From assembly GCA_028819505.1 (NCBI GenBank), contig JAPPLH010000101.1:1-42337 (forward strand): a stretch of 42,337 nucleotides of DNA, written 5' to 3'. The position numbers were made by a program, and so were the translations under genes. Numbering within the stretch: position 1 is the stretch's first letter; each line of letters opens with the position of its first letter. This document shows positions 7,127 through 14,888 of this stretch, in pieces. Under the pieces are notes generated by a model, which was not told where the DNA came from, ran no database searches, and saw only the letters and a program-made list of their open reading frames with translations. This stretch comes from Acidimicrobiaceae bacterium. Lineage in GTDB: Bacteria > Actinomycetota > Acidimicrobiia > Acidimicrobiales > Aldehydirespiratoraceae.

Positions 7127-7635
7127 GGCGGCGGGGGAGCGCGGCGCCGGCGGGCGGCGGCCATCGAGCGGGCCGCCTCGGCGTCGGCGTCGCGCTGCTG
7201 GATGTCGCGGCGCCGGTCGGACCGGGTGCGCCCCCGGGCCAGGGCCAGGGCCAGCTTGGCCCTCCCCTCGTTGAAGTAGAGCGCGAGCGGCACCAGCGCC
7301 AATCGCTCCTGATCGACCCGGGACGCCAGGCGCTGTATCTCGCGCCGGTGGGCCAGCAGCTTGCGGACCCGGTCCGGCTCGGAGCGGAACGGCGCCGCCG
7401 CGTGCGAGTAGGGCGAGATGTGCAGGTTGTGCAGCCACAGCTCGCCCCGGTCGATGCGGGCCCAGCTCTCCGCGATCTGCACGTTGCCCTCCCGCAGGGA
7501 CTTGACCTCGCTGCCCTGGAGCACCAGGCCGACCTCGAGAGACTCGAGGACGTCGTAGTTGCGGCGGGCGCGGCGATTGGTCGCCACCACCGACGCCCCT
7601 TCCGGGACGTCCCGACGCCTCTGCGACTTGGCCAC
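7123..7635 (-). CDS. smpB: SsrA-binding protein SmpB
   Basis: SmpB binds tmRNA and takes it to stalled ribosomes. The protein shows the family core: NRRARRNYDVLESLEVGLVLQGSEVKSLR, then the PYSHAAAPF segment and RKLLAHRREIQRL, followed by a basic C-terminal tail that fills the mRNA channel. The length is 170 residues. The GTG start at 7635 has a TACCGT -10 box eight nt upstream, so the transcript is probably leaderless. The stop overlaps the start of the PQ-loop gene, and ssrA follows, so two trans-translation genes surround a membrane protein gene. Confidence 0.95.
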   Translation of the reverse strand: MAKSQRRRDVPEGASVVATNRRARRNYDVLESLEVGLVLQGSEVKSLREGNVQIAESWARIDRGELWLHNLHISPYSHAAAPFRSEPDRVRKLLAHRREIQRLASRVDQERLALVPLALYFNEGRAKLALALARGRTRSDRRRDIQQRDADAEAARSMAAARRRRAPPPP

Positions 7636-7643
7636 GGCTGCTC

Positions 7644-7649
7644 ACGGTA
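7644..7649 (-). promoter_or_regulatory. -10 box (TACCGT) of smpB
   Basis: TANNNT hexamer 8 nt upstream of the smpB GTG. No Shine-Dalgarno-like sequence lies between, which fits leaderless translation. Confidence 0.35.
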
Positions 7650-7678
7650 CCGGTGCCCGCAGCAGGGGGCGGTGCATT

Positions 7679-7728
7679 CCCGCTCTTGTTCGCTGCGACC
7701 TGAGGGCCGCTCGGGCCGCGGCCTCGCT
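7679..7728 (-). repeat. Dispersed GC-rich repeat, copy A
   Basis: Inverse copy of the window's dispersed repeat, beginning CCCGCTCTTGTTCGCTGCG on the plus strand and containing GGGCCGCTCGGGCC. It fills the divergent smpB/mec intergenic region, with several mismatches to the copies at 36144 and 39620. Confidence 0.75.
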
Positions 7729-7787
7729 CACGGTTGCCGGATCCCAGGTCAGCCATCATCTGCCCGCTCGGCCTCGGGGCCCGGCGA

Positions 7788-7793
7788 TAGCGT
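7788..7793 (+). promoter_or_regulatory. -10 box (TAGCGT) of mec
   Basis: TANNNT hexamer 7 nt upstream of GTG 7801, which decides that start among several in-frame GTG/ATG codons. Confidence 0.35.
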
Positions 7794-7800
7794 GCGGGCG

Positions 7801-8223
7801 GTGCTTGAGATGTCGGCGGAGATGCACGCCGCGATGGTGGACCACGCCATCGCCGGGCTTCCCCACGAGGCCTGCGGCCTGTTCGCCGGGCAGCCCGGCT
7901 CGGACCGCGTCGAGCGCTTCTTTCCCATGCGCAACGCGGCCGAGTCCCGTGAGATCTACATGCTCGACGGCTTGGAGATGATGGACGTGGAGCGCACCGC
8001 CGACGACGCCGGCCTGGCGGTCATGGGAGTGATGCACTCACACACCCACACCACCAACTACCCGTCGCCCACCGACATCGCCGACGCGGCCCGCTTCGAC
8101 CCCTTCGGCGCCTGGCGCTTCGTGATCGTGTCGCTGCGCCATGCCGAGCCGTCGCTGCGGTCGTTCCGCATCCTCGACGGCGAAGTCACCGAAGAGCCCG
8201 TGGCGATAGACGGCTCAGCCTGA
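7801..8223 (+). CDS. mec: JAMM/Mov34 metallopeptidase (Mec-like)
   Basis: A 140-residue JAB1/MPN protein. The zinc motif HSHTHTTNYPSPTD fits HxH-x7-S-x2-D, and the upstream LPHEACGLFAG supplies the catalytic Glu. In Mycobacterium the homologue Mec removes cysteine from the C-terminus of the sulfur-carrier protein CysO. The nearby cysM supports the same role, but cysO is not between them and the two genes are 3 kb apart. The stop codon lies at the edge of a 49-bp perfect palindrome. Start GTG 7801 is chosen from the -10 spacing; ATG 7810 is possible. The symbol is by analogy. Confidence 0.8.
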   Translation: MLEMSAEMHAAMVDHAIAGLPHEACGLFAGQPGSDRVERFFPMRNAAESREIYMLDGLEMMDVERTADDAGLAVMGVMHSHTHTTNYPSPTDIADAARFDPFGAWRFVIVSLRHAEPSLRSFRILDGEVTEEPVAIDGSA

Positions 8224-8270
8224 ACTTCAATGGGTTGACCACCTCAGAGGTGGTCAACCCATTGAAGTTC
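8222..8270. terminator. 49-bp perfect palindrome at the 3' end of mec (likely bidirectional terminator)
   Basis: Two perfectly complementary 24-bp arms (8222-8245 and 8247-8270) are separated by a single A at 8246. The mec stop codon TGA (8221-8223) overlaps the left edge. The convergent MaoC/hydrolase gene ends at 8295. The AT-richer composition contrasts with its surroundings. Such a stem would stop transcription from both sides, although no T tract follows. A cloning or assembly fold-back is a less likely alternative. Confidence 0.6.
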
Positions 8271-8271
8271 G

Positions 8272-8295
8272 GGGCCGCTCGGGCCACGGCCCCGC
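8272..8295 (-). repeat. Dispersed GC-rich repeat, copy B (partial)
   Basis: GGGCCGCTCGGGCCACGGCC matches the core of the dispersed repeat in inverse orientation. It lies directly between the 49-bp palindrome and the stop codon of the MaoC/hydrolase gene. Confidence 0.55.
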
Positions 8296-9662
8296 TAGCG
8301 CGAGAGCTGATCGCCGAGCAGCTCCCGGACCGCGGCGGCGGCGACCACGCCGGGGGCCTCCAGCGGGCCGAAGTGGCCCAGGCCCGCGAAGCCCAGAAAC
8401 CGGCCGAGGGGCAGCGCCTCCGCGATCTCGGGGCCGACGATCCCGGGGTTGGACACACCAGCGGCCACCGTTCCCGCCGCCACCGTCGCGGGAACGCTGA
8501 TGGCGGACGCCTCCTCGGTGGGCAGCCCGCCGCTGGCCTCGAAGGTTCGGGCCTCGGTCTCGGCCGAACAGGCCAGGCGCACCCGGCCGTCGGGCATGTC
8601 GACGAAGCCGCCCTCGACGTAGGCGGCCAGGGCGTCGGCCCGCATCACCCCGAGCGGCGAACGGCTCGCGTAGCGCTCGATGGCCTCGGCCCGCGAGTTG
8701 AACACCTCGCGGCGCTTGCGGGCCCCCTCGGCCAGCGGGTTGGCCGCGGTTGCGTCGAAGAAGCCCCGTGGCAGCACGATCGGCTCGTACAGGAACAGGC
8801 GGTCGAACGTCCCGGGCTGCGAACGTTCGGCCAGCAGCAGCGCGGCCCCGCCCATCGAGTGGCCGAGCCCGTACAGCCGCCCCGCGCCGATGGCGGCCGC
8901 GCACGCGGCTACATCGATGCCCATGCCGCTCCAGGCGTAGTCGTCGCCCGGCGCGCGTCCCGAGGTGCCGTGGCCCCGGAAGTCCAGGGCCCAGACTGTG
9001 AAGTCCTCGGCGAGGTGCTGCGCCAGCGGCCGGTAGGCGAGGCCGTGGAACCCGGTGGCGTGGCACACCAGCAGGTCCGGGCCCGATCCTCCCATCGTCG
9101 TCAAGTTCAGCTTCACGCCGTCGGCGGATCGGACCTCGACGGAGCCCGCCGTGGCGGAGGGACCGGCGCCCGCATCCTGCTCGGGGCGGCTCGGGATGCG
9201 CTCGCCGGCCGGGTGGCGCCGGCCGAACAGGCCCCGCCCGTGGCAGGTCATCACCACCCGGCCGTGCTGGTTGGTCATCTTGCAGGCGATGAAGACCGTG
9301 CCCCGGTCTGCATGCCTCGACGACGGCCGGGTGTCGAGTATCTCCACCGTCGCGGTCAGCACGTCGCCCGGACGCACCGGCTCGAGCCAGCGCACATCCT
9401 GCATGCCGGGCGAGCCCCGGCCGTCGGCGTGCGCCACCAGGGCGTCGATCCACAGTCGGGCCCAGGCCGAGACGGTGTGCCAGCCGCTGGCGATCAGCCC
9501 CCCGAACGGCGAGTCCGCCGCGGCCTGCGGGTCGGTGTGGAAGTACTGGGGGTCGAAGCGCCGGCCGAAGTCGATGATCTCGTCCTCGGTCATCTCGCAG
9601 GTGCCGAGCTCGATCACATCACCCGGTGTGAAGTCCTCGAAGAACAGCATGGGCTCGGACAT
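8295..9662 (-). CDS. MaoC-like hot-dog dehydratase fused to an alpha/beta hydrolase
   Basis: Residues 1-150 form a complete MaoC/hot-dog domain: FEDFTPGDVIELG at the start, FDPQYFHTDPQAA with the catalytic Asp/His region, and SGWHTVSAWARLW. This domain hydrates enoyl-CoA thioesters or acts as a related thioesterase. After a Pro/Ala-rich linker (about 151-172), residues 173-455 form an alpha/beta hydrolase with the nucleophile elbow GLGHSMGG and the late catalytic His in GLGHFGPLE. The usual third-triad acidic residue in the strand before it (VPATVAAGTVAAGV) is not evident. The fusion suggests one route that hydrates and then hydrolyses an acyl thioester or ester; the substrate is unknown. ATG 9662 is divergent from the MFS gene, with TAGAAA eight nt upstream. 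Confidence 0.85.
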   Translation of the reverse strand: MSEPMLFFEDFTPGDVIELGTCEMTEDEIIDFGRRFDPQYFHTDPQAAADSPFGGLIASGWHTVSAWARLWIDALVAHADGRGSPGMQDVRWLEPVRPGDVLTATVEILDTRPSSRHADRGTVFIACKMTNQHGRVVMTCHGRGLFGRRHPAGERIPSRPEQDAGAGPSATAGSVEVRSADGVKLNLTTMGGSGPDLLVCHATGFHGLAYRPLAQHLAEDFTVWALDFRGHGTSGRAPGDDYAWSGMGIDVAACAAAIGAGRLYGLGHSMGGAALLLAERSQPGTFDRLFLYEPIVLPRGFFDATAANPLAEGARKRREVFNSRAEAIERYASRSPLGVMRADALAAYVEGGFVDMPDGRVRLACSAETEARTFEASGGLPTEEASAISVPATVAAGTVAAGVSNPGIVGPEIAEALPLGRFLGFAGLGHFGPLEAPGVVAAAAVRELLGDQLSR

Positions 9663-9694
9663 CGGCGATATTTCTATCGGCTGACCCGCACAGA

Positions 9695-9700
9695 TAGCTT
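9695..9700 (+). promoter_or_regulatory. -10 box (TAGCTT) of the MFS transporter gene
   Basis: TANNNT hexamer 6 nt upstream of GTG 9707. The spacing favours GTG 9707 over the adjacent GTG 9704. Confidence 0.35.
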
Positions 9701-9706
9701 CGGGTG

Positions 9707-11161
9707 GTGACGCGCTCTGAGACTCCGAGCCTTCTGAGCCCCAAGTACCGGGCGCCGGCTCTGGCTCTCATGTCGGCGATCGCCATGGCCTCCTACAACA
9801 ACCTGTCGGTCACGGCCGCCCTGCCCGACATCGGCGACGACCTGGGCAGGGTGGCGCTGCTCCCGTGGGTCGTGACGGTGGAGCTGCTGTCGGCGGCAAT
9901 AGCGGTGCTCGCGGTCGGGCCCTACATCGACGGCGCCGGGGCCCGCCGCGCCTTCCGGCTCACGGTGGTCGCCTTCTCCGTCACCTCCACGCTGTGCGTG
10001 ATCGCCCCGACCATGGAGTTGCTGGTGGCGGCCCGGGTGGCCCAGGGACTCGGCGGCGGGGCGCTGATCGGCACCTCGCTCACCTGCATCGGGCTGGTGT
10101 TCGAGGAGTCGGTGAGGCCGTGGGCCTACGCGCTCATGTCGTCGGTGTGGGGGATCATGGGAATAGGCGGCCCGGCCCTGGCCGCCGTCCTGGTGAGCAC
10201 GCTGGGGTGGCGAGCGGTGTTCGCGGTCAACCTTCCGGTGGCGGTCGCGGCCGCCGCAGTGGGGTGGCGGCGGCTGCCGGTCGCGGCCCGCGCCGCGGCA
10301 GAACCGCTCGATCGCAGGGGCCTGCTGATCCTGAGCGGCCTCACTGTCGCCCTGCTGCTGGCCACCGCCGACCTGGATTGGCGAAGCGCGGCGCTGGTAC
10401 TCGTCGGCGGGGCGCTGGCCGGGCTGTACGTGTACCACGCCCGCCGCCGGCAGACGCCGGTCGTGCGCCTCCCGCACATCTCGTCGCGACGCTGGCGCCA
10501 TATTCACATGGTCGGGGTGATGGCCGTCACCGGCGGCACCGGGGCCAGCGTCTTCCTGCCGCTGTACCTCAAGGGCGCCCGCGGCTCCTCGGCGGCGTTC
10601 GCCGCGTTCGCGGTGTTGTGGCCCACCCTGGGGTGGTCCGTCTCGTCCTGGGTGTCGGGCGCTCTCCAGCAGCGCTTCCGATCCGAGACCGTCGCCCTGA
10701 CCGGCGCGGTGATCATTACCGTCGGCGCGGTGGCAGTGACCACCGCGGCCGCGGCCGGGGCGCCGGTCACCGTGCTGCTGATCGCCTTCGCATGCGTGGG
10801 CTGGGGAATAGGCACGATCAGCACATCGAGCCTTGCGCTGCTGCAGGGCCGGGCCGAACTCCAGGAGATGGGCAGGGTGAGCTCGGCCCACCACTTCCTG
10901 CGCTCGCTCGGCTTCGCCTACGGGGCCGCCATCGCCGGCCTGGTCATCTTCTGGGTGGTCGATCGCCGCACCGGCGACGCCGAGCTGGTCCGCGACCTGC
11001 TCGGTGAGGCCGAGATCGTGGTCGACGCCGGCGTGGCCGGCGCGCTGGCCTCGGCCTACACGTGGGCACTGGCGGTGATGGCGGTGTTCTGCGTGCTCAC
11101 GCTGCCGCCCGCAATGCGCCTGTACCGCAGTTATAATCCTGAGCGAATCACTCGGGATTAG
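9707..11161 (+). CDS. MFS transporter, 14-helix drug:H+ antiporter (DHA2) type
   Basis: A 484-residue membrane protein with about 14 hydrophobic segments. The region after the second helix reads [17 protein letters not shown], a weak version of the MFS loop motif; [17 protein letters not shown] is the helix-4 motif, and [24 protein letters not shown] matches motif C, typical of drug antiporters of the EmrB/QacA group. A cytoplasmic Arg-rich stretch ([11 protein letters not shown]) separates the halves. The substrate cannot be told from sequence. It is divergent from the MaoC/hydrolase gene, and its 3' end carries the cysM -10 box. Confidence 0.85.
   Translation: MTRSETPSLLSPKYRAPALALMSAIAMASYNNLSVTAALPDIGDDLGRVALLPWVVTVELLSAAIAVLAVGPYIDGAGARRAFRLTVVAFSVTSTLCVIAPTMELLVAARVAQGLGGGALIGTSLTCIGLVFEESVRPWAYALMSSVWGIMGIGGPALAAVLVSTLGWRAVFAVNLPVAVAAAAVGWRRLPVAARAAAEPLDRRGLLILSGLTVALLLATADLDWRSAALVLVGGALAGLYVYHARRRQTPVVRLPHISSRRWRHIHMVGVMAVTGGTGASVFLPLYLKGARGSSAAFAAFAVLWPTLGWSVSSWVSGALQQRFRSETVALTGAVIITVGAVAVTTAAAAGAPVTVLLIAFACVGWGIGTISTSSLALLQGRAELQEMGRVSSAHHFLRSLGFAYGAAIAGLVIFWVVDRRTGDAELVRDLLGEAEIVVDAGVAGALASAYTWALAVMAVFCVLTLPPAMRLYRSYNPERITRD
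11132..11137 (+). promoter_or_regulatory. -10 box (TATAAT) for cysM inside the MFS 3' end
   Basis: A perfect TATAAT lies within the last codons of the MFS gene, 48 bp before the cysM ATG. No convincing -35 hexamer was found at 17 bp. Confidence 0.4.
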
Positions 11162-11184
11162 GACGACCACAGGACCACGCTCAC

Positions 11185-12132
11185 ATGGCCCTCAAGCGGG
11201 ACGCACTCGACCTCATCGGGAACACGCCGGCCGTGGACGTCTCGCAGCTGAGCCCCAACCCCGACGTCCGGCTGGTGGCCAAGCTCGAGAGCGCCAACCC
11301 GACCGGCTCGGTCAAGGACCGCATCGCCAAGGCCATGGTGCTCGACGCCGAGGCCGACGGCACCCTCGGCCCCGGCAAGCGGATACTGGAGCCGTCCTCG
11401 GGCAACACCGGCATCGCCCTGGCCATGATCGCCCGGATCCGCGGCTACCCGACAACGGTGGTGATGCCCGAGAACACGTCGCCGGAGCGCCGGGCGATGT
11501 TGGAGGTGTTCGGAGCGGACATCGTGGCGTCGCCCGGCGCGGAGGGATCCAACGGCGCGGTGCGCCTGGCCCGCCGGATGGCCCTGGAACAACCCGGCTG
11601 GGTGTTCCTGTACCAGTACGCCAACGAGGCCAACCCCCGTGTCCACTACGAGACCACCGGACCCGAGATCCTGCGCGACGTGCCCGACGTCACCCACTTC
11701 GTTGCCGGTCTGGGCACCAGCGGAACCCTCATGGGCGTCGGGACCTTCCTCAAGGAGGCCCACCCCGACATCGAGGTGTTTGCGGTGGAGCCGCCCGCGG
11801 GGGAGACGGTCGACGGTCTGCGCAACCTCGACGACGGCTTCATACCGCCGGTCTACGAGAAGTGGGGCGGATCCGACCTGCTCAGCGGAAAGCGCATAGT
11901 GCGGCCCCGCGAGTCGGTGGAGTACACCCGGCGGCTGGCCGACGCCGGCATCTTCGCGGGCCTGTCGTCGGGCGCGGCCCTGGCCGGGGCGGTCCGGGTG
12001 GCCGAGCGGATCGACGCCGGCACGGTCGTGTTCATCGTGTGCGACGGGGGCTGGAAGTACCTGTCGAGCAAGGCCTGGACCGGCGACCTCGACGAGGTGG
12101 CCGAGCGGGCCTCGGAGATCATCTACTTCTGA
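11185..12132 (+). CDS. cysM: PLP-dependent cysteine synthase, O-phosphoserine/CysO type
   Basis: The protein shows the OAS/OPS sulfhydrylase fold: [16 protein letters not shown] with the PLP-binding Lys44, and [11 protein letters not shown] for the substrate loop. Details match mycobacterial CysM more than Cys[38 protein letters not shown] (with an Arg in the place that reads the phosphate of O-phosphoserine in CysM) and a WKYLSSKAW tail. CysM uses CysO thiocarboxylate as the sulfur donor. The 315-residue length is normal. It lies upstream of rpmB and downstream of mec, as part of a gene order shared with mycobacteria. A TATAAT box lies in the preceding gene; start ATG 11185. Confidence 0.85.
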   Translation: MALKRDALDLIGNTPAVDVSQLSPNPDVRLVAKLESANPTGSVKDRIAKAMVLDAEADGTLGPGKRILEPSSGNTGIALAMIARIRGYPTTVVMPENTSPERRAMLEVFGADIVASPGAEGSNGAVRLARRMALEQPGWVFLYQYANEANPRVHYETTGPEILRDVPDVTHFVAGLGTSGTLMGVGTFLKEAHPDIEVFAVEPPAGETVDGLRNLDDGFIPPVYEKWGGSDLLSGKRIVRPRESVEYTRRLADAGIFAGLSSGAALAGAVRVAERIDAGTVVFIVCDGGWKYLSSKAWTGDLDEVAERASEIIYF

Positions 12133-12166
12133 GCGTCGGCGGGCTGCCGGGGGCCGCGGTCATCCG

Positions 12167-12202
12167 TCACATTCAGTGGAGCCTGGGCGGCGCCTCGCTA
12201 CC
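12167..12202 (+). repeat. Direct repeat upstream of rpmB, copy 1
   Basis: 36-bp repeat starting TCACATTCAGTGGAGCCTGG, matched at 12240-12275 with one mismatch (offset 73 bp). It looks like a tandem duplication of the rpmB upstream region. Unlike copy 2, it lacks the TACCCT ending and the start codon. Confidence 0.8.
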
Positions 12203-12239
12203 GGCCCACGGCTGGACCAGCCCGTCCTCCGCCGCGGTG

Positions 12240-12275
12240 TCAGATTCAGTGGAGCCTGGGCGGCGCCTCGCTACC
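12240..12275 (+). repeat. Direct repeat upstream of rpmB, copy 2
   Basis: Second copy of the 36-bp repeat. It ends in the rpmB -10 box, so it is likely to be the functional promoter copy. Confidence 0.8.
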
Positions 12276-12277
12276 CT
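12272..12277 (+). promoter_or_regulatory. -10 box (TACCCT) of rpmB
   Basis: TANNNT hexamer 7 nt upstream of ATG 12285. In the upstream direct-repeat copy the same spot reads TACCGG, so that copy probably lost the box. Confidence 0.4.
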
Positions 12278-12284
12278 TCCTCGA

Positions 12285-12521
12285 ATGTCCAAGATCTGCC
12301 AGGTCACCGGCAAGAAGCCGCAGTTCGGCAAGCAGCTCTCGCACTCGCACCGCCGCTCCAGCCGCCGCTGGGATCCCAACGTCCAGACCAAGCGCTACTA
12401 CCTGCCCAGCGAGAAGCGCTGGATCAAGCTGCGGCTGAGCACCAAGGCCATCAAGACCATCGACAAGCGGGGCATCGAGAGCGTGGTGGCCGAGATGCGC
12501 CGCAACGGTCGCAAGATCTAG
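12285..12521 (+). CDS. rpmB: 50S ribosomal protein L28
   Basis: 78 residues with the L28 signature [23 protein letters not shown] and [20 protein letters not shown]. Only one Cys is present, so this is the zinc-free form; the zinc form has two CxxC pairs. It is followed 15 bp later by rpmG, also Cys-free, as in the alternative ribosomal protein pairs of actinobacteria. Confidence 0.95.
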   Translation: MSKICQVTGKKPQFGKQLSHSHRRSSRRWDPNVQTKRYYLPSEKRWIKLRLSTKAIKTIDKRGIESVVAEMRRNGRKI

Positions 12522-12536
12522 AGCAAGGAGGCGGCG

Positions 12537-12698
12537 ATGGCCAGCGACAAGCGTCCCATCATCAAGCTCCGGTCCACCGCCGGCACCGGCTACACCTACG
12601 TGACCACCAAGAACAAGACCAACACCCGTCACCGCATCGAGCTCAAGAAGTACGACCCGGTGATCCGCAAGCACGTGGTCTTCAAGGAGGAGCGCTAG
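12537..12698 (+). CDS. rpmG: 50S ribosomal protein L33
   Basis: 53 residues, [18 protein letters not shown] then [21 protein letters not shown], the L33 pattern, without any Cys, hence the zinc-independent form. AGGAG six nt upstream of ATG 12537 decides the start. It forms an operon with rpmB. The stop TAG is followed by GAGGCCGAGCG, a 12-bp match to the start of the dispersed repeat. Confidence 0.95.
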   Translation: MASDKRPIIKLRSTAGTGYTYVTTKNKTNTRHRIELKKYDPVIRKHVVFKEER

Positions 12699-12735
12699 AG
12701 GCCGAGCGCGGCACCGCTCGACCCGGAGTGTTCCG

Positions 12736-13479
12736 GTGGCGCTGACGGTAACGGTCCTCGGGTGCAGCGGCAGCTACGCCGCGCCCGGCAACCCCTGCAC
12801 CGGCTACCTGGTGCGAAGCCCCGGCGCGTCGGTGCTGCTCGACTGCGGTCCGGGAACGCTGGGGCCCCTGCAGGAGGCGACGGACCTCGCCGACATCAGC
12901 GCCATCGTCGCCACCCACTGCCATCCCGACCACTGGCTGGAGCTGCCGGTGATCCGCAACGTCTTCGTCTGGTTCGTGCCCCGCAGCGAAGTCCCCGTCT
13001 ACGGCACGGCCGAGACCCGTGCCATGGACAGGGCCGTCACTGTGATGCGGTCGGGCAGGTCCGATCCCTTGGCCTGGAACGTGATCGACCCCTCGTCGAA
13101 GGTGACCATCGGCGACCAGCAGTGGAGCTTCGCCCTCACCGACCATCCGGTGGAGACGCTGGCCGTGCGGGTGGACTCGGGCGGCCGATCCTTCGCCTTC
13201 AGCTCCGACTCCGGGCCCGGATGGGACTTCCGGTCGCTGGGGGAGGGCATCCACCTCGCCATGTGCGACGCCAGCCACGGCTGCGAGCGCGAGGATGAGG
13301 GCATCCCCCACATGAGCGCCCGGCAGGCGGCCCGGGCCGCGACCAAGGCCAGCGCCGAGCGTCTGGTGCTCACCCATCTGGCCCCCGGATGCGACCCGGC
13401 CGCGCAACTGGCCGAGGCCGGCGAGGCTTTTCCCGGCCCCGTCGACGTGGCCCGCCCCGGTCTGGTCATGACGGTGTGA
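12736..13479 (+). CDS. Metallo-beta-lactamase fold hydrolase, Rv1339-like (atypical class II cAMP phosphodiesterase)
   Basis: 247 residues with the metal motif THCHPDHW (HxHxDH), a leading VTVLGCSGSY beta strand, SSDSGPGWDF with a metal-bridging Asp, and LVLTHL with the last His. The first half is like RNase Z-related MBL proteins. In Mycobacterium tuberculosis the gene in the same place, Rv1339 before rphA and the rdgB homologue, encodes a protein with cAMP phosphodiesterase activity; the same activity here is inferred from synteny and family. GTG 12736 has GGAG seven nt upstream. It probably starts an operon with rph and rdgB. Confidence 0.8.
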   Translation: MALTVTVLGCSGSYAAPGNPCTGYLVRSPGASVLLDCGPGTLGPLQEATDLADISAIVATHCHPDHWLELPVIRNVFVWFVPRSEVPVYGTAETRAMDRAVTVMRSGRSDPLAWNVIDPSSKVTIGDQQWSFALTDHPVETLAVRVDSGGRSFAFSSDSGPGWDFRSLGEGIHLAMCDASHGCEREDEGIPHMSARQAARAATKASAERLVLTHLAPGCDPAAQLAEAGEAFPGPVDVARPGLVMTV

Positions 13480-13489
13480 GGCGCCTGCG

Positions 13490-13567
13490 ATGACCGCCAG
13501 CGACGCCGCCGGACGGCGCTCGTCGATCCACCGCAGATCGGCGGCCATGCGGGAGATCCTGCGATGA
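13490..13567 (+). CDS. Possible 25-codon leader ORF overlapping rph
   Basis: ATG 13490 opens a 25-codon frame ([20 protein letters not shown]...) that ends in TGA overlapping the rph ATG (ATGA). The first eight bases match the rph start closely, so it may be a duplicated start region. It could couple translation or be meaningless. Confidence 0.2.
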   Translation: MTASDAAGRRSSIHRRSAAMREILR

Positions 13568-14304
13568 CCGCCGGCGGCGCCGACCGCCGGCGCGCCGACG
13601 GTCGCAGGCCCGACGAGCTGCGACCGCTGAGGTTCCGCCGCGACTACACCACCATGGCGGGCGGATCGGTGCTGGCCGAGTTCGGGGACACCCGGGTGCT
13701 GTGCACGGCGTCGATCGACGACGACGTGCCCCGCTGGATGCGCGGGCGCGGCAGCGGATGGCTCACCGCCGAGTACTCGATGCTGCCGGGATCGTCGCCG
13801 GAGCGGGTCTCGCGCCGGGTGGGCGGCCGCACCAAAGAGATCCAGCGCCTCATCGGCCGGTCGCTGCGGACAGTCGTCGACCTGGAGGCGCTTCCGCAGC
13901 GCCAGGTGATCGTGGACTGCGACGTGCTGCAGGCCGACGGCGGCACCCGCACCGCGTCGATCTGCGGGGGCTACCTGGCCCTGCACGACGCGGTGACCCG
14001 GCTGATGCAGGCCGGCAAGCTGAAGGCGTCGCCGATGGTGGGGGAGTGCGCCGCGGTGAGCGTCGGCCTGATCGACGGCGTGGCGCTGCTGGACCTGCCC
14101 TACTGCGAGGACTCCCGCGCCGACGTGGACTTCAACGTGGTCATGACCGGCGAGGGCGAGCTGGTGGAGGTGCAGGGCACCGCCGAGGGCCGGCCCTTCA
14201 CGCGGTCCCAGCTCGACGAGCTCCTCGACCTGGCCTCGAAGGGGATCTCGGAGATCATGGCCGCGCAGCGGTCGATGCTCGCAAGCCCGCCTCCTGCCAG
14301 ATGA
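13564..14304 (+). CDS. rph: Ribonuclease PH
   Basis: RNase PH trims tRNA 3' ends with phosphate. The 246-residue protein has the opening R-x-DELRPLRF, [17 protein letters not shown], the [16 protein letters not shown] loop, the phosphate-binding [24 protein letters not shown] and [15 protein letters not shown]. All core segments are intact. ATG 13564 overlaps the stop of a small upstream frame, and the rph stop overlaps the rdgB ATG (ATGA), so the genes are coupled. Confidence 0.95.
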   Translation: MTAGGADRRRADGRRPDELRPLRFRRDYTTMAGGSVLAEFGDTRVLCTASIDDDVPRWMRGRGSGWLTAEYSMLPGSSPERVSRRVGGRTKEIQRLIGRSLRTVVDLEALPQRQVIVDCDVLQADGGTRTASICGGYLALHDAVTRLMQAGKLKASPMVGECAAVSVGLIDGVALLDLPYCEDSRADVDFNVVMTGEGELVEVQGTAEGRPFTRSQLDELLDLASKGISEIMAAQRSMLASPPPAR

Positions 14305-14882
14305 TCGAGCTGGTCTGCGCCAGCGCCAATCCCGACAAGGTGGCCGAGATGGCCGAGGTGCTGGAGGGCCGCGCCGTGCTGCTGCCCCGCCCGGCCGGCA
14401 TGGGCGAGGTGGTCGAGGACGCCGGCAGCCTGGAGGGCAACGCCATCCTCAAGGCCCGGGCCGTGTGCGAGCGCGCGGGAGCGGCCGCTCTGGCCGACGA
14501 CACCGGCCTGGAAGTCGACGCTCTGGGCGGCGCCCCCGGCGTGTACTCGGCCCGGTACGCGGGTCCCGGCGCGAGCTACGCCGACAACCTGGCCCGGCTG
14601 CTGGACGAGATGCGCGACGTGGAGCCATCGCAGCGGACGGCCCGGTTCCGGACGATGGCCGCGGTCTGCTTCCCGGACGGCACCAGCGTCCTGGCTGAGG
14701 GCACCGTCGAGGGCGCCATCACCACCGAACCCCGAGGCACGGGCGGCTTCGGCTACGACCCGGTGTTCGCGCCGGCCGAGGCCGGTGGCCTCACCTTCTC
14801 GGAGATGGGCCCGGCCGCCAAGAACGCCATGAGCCACCGCGCCCGGGCCCTGCGAGCCCTGCTTGAGATGCTCCGGAGCTAG
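14301..14882 (+). CDS. rdgB: XTP/dITP diphosphatase (RdgB/HAM1)
   Basis: The enzyme removes deaminated purine triphosphates from the nucleotide pool. The 193-residue protein has the SANPDK start, [31 protein letters not shown] (the HAM1 signature), and GGFGYDPVF near the C-terminus. ATG 14301 overlaps the rph stop by four bases. The pairing with rph is conserved in many bacteria. It converges with the E1-beta gene, whose stop is only six bases away, and no hairpin was seen there. Confidence 0.95.
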   Translation: MIELVCASANPDKVAEMAEVLEGRAVLLPRPAGMGEVVEDAGSLEGNAILKARAVCERAGAAALADDTGLEVDALGGAPGVYSARYAGPGASYADNLARLLDEMRDVEPSQRTARFRTMAAVCFPDGTSVLAEGTVEGAITTEPRGTGGFGYDPVFAPAEAGGLTFSEMGPAAKNAMSHRARALRALLEMLRS

Positions 14883-14888
14883 CCGCCG

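Noticed and set aside
8235-9710. 491-codon plus-strand frame
   Set aside because: Antisense to the MaoC/hydrolase fusion; no recognisable domain and shadow-like composition.
9674-11170. 498-codon minus-strand frame
   Set aside because: Antisense to the MFS transporter; rich in Arg/Gly/His.
12682-13986. 434-codon minus-strand frame
   Set aside because: Antisense to the MBL and rph genes, both of which have clear family motifs.
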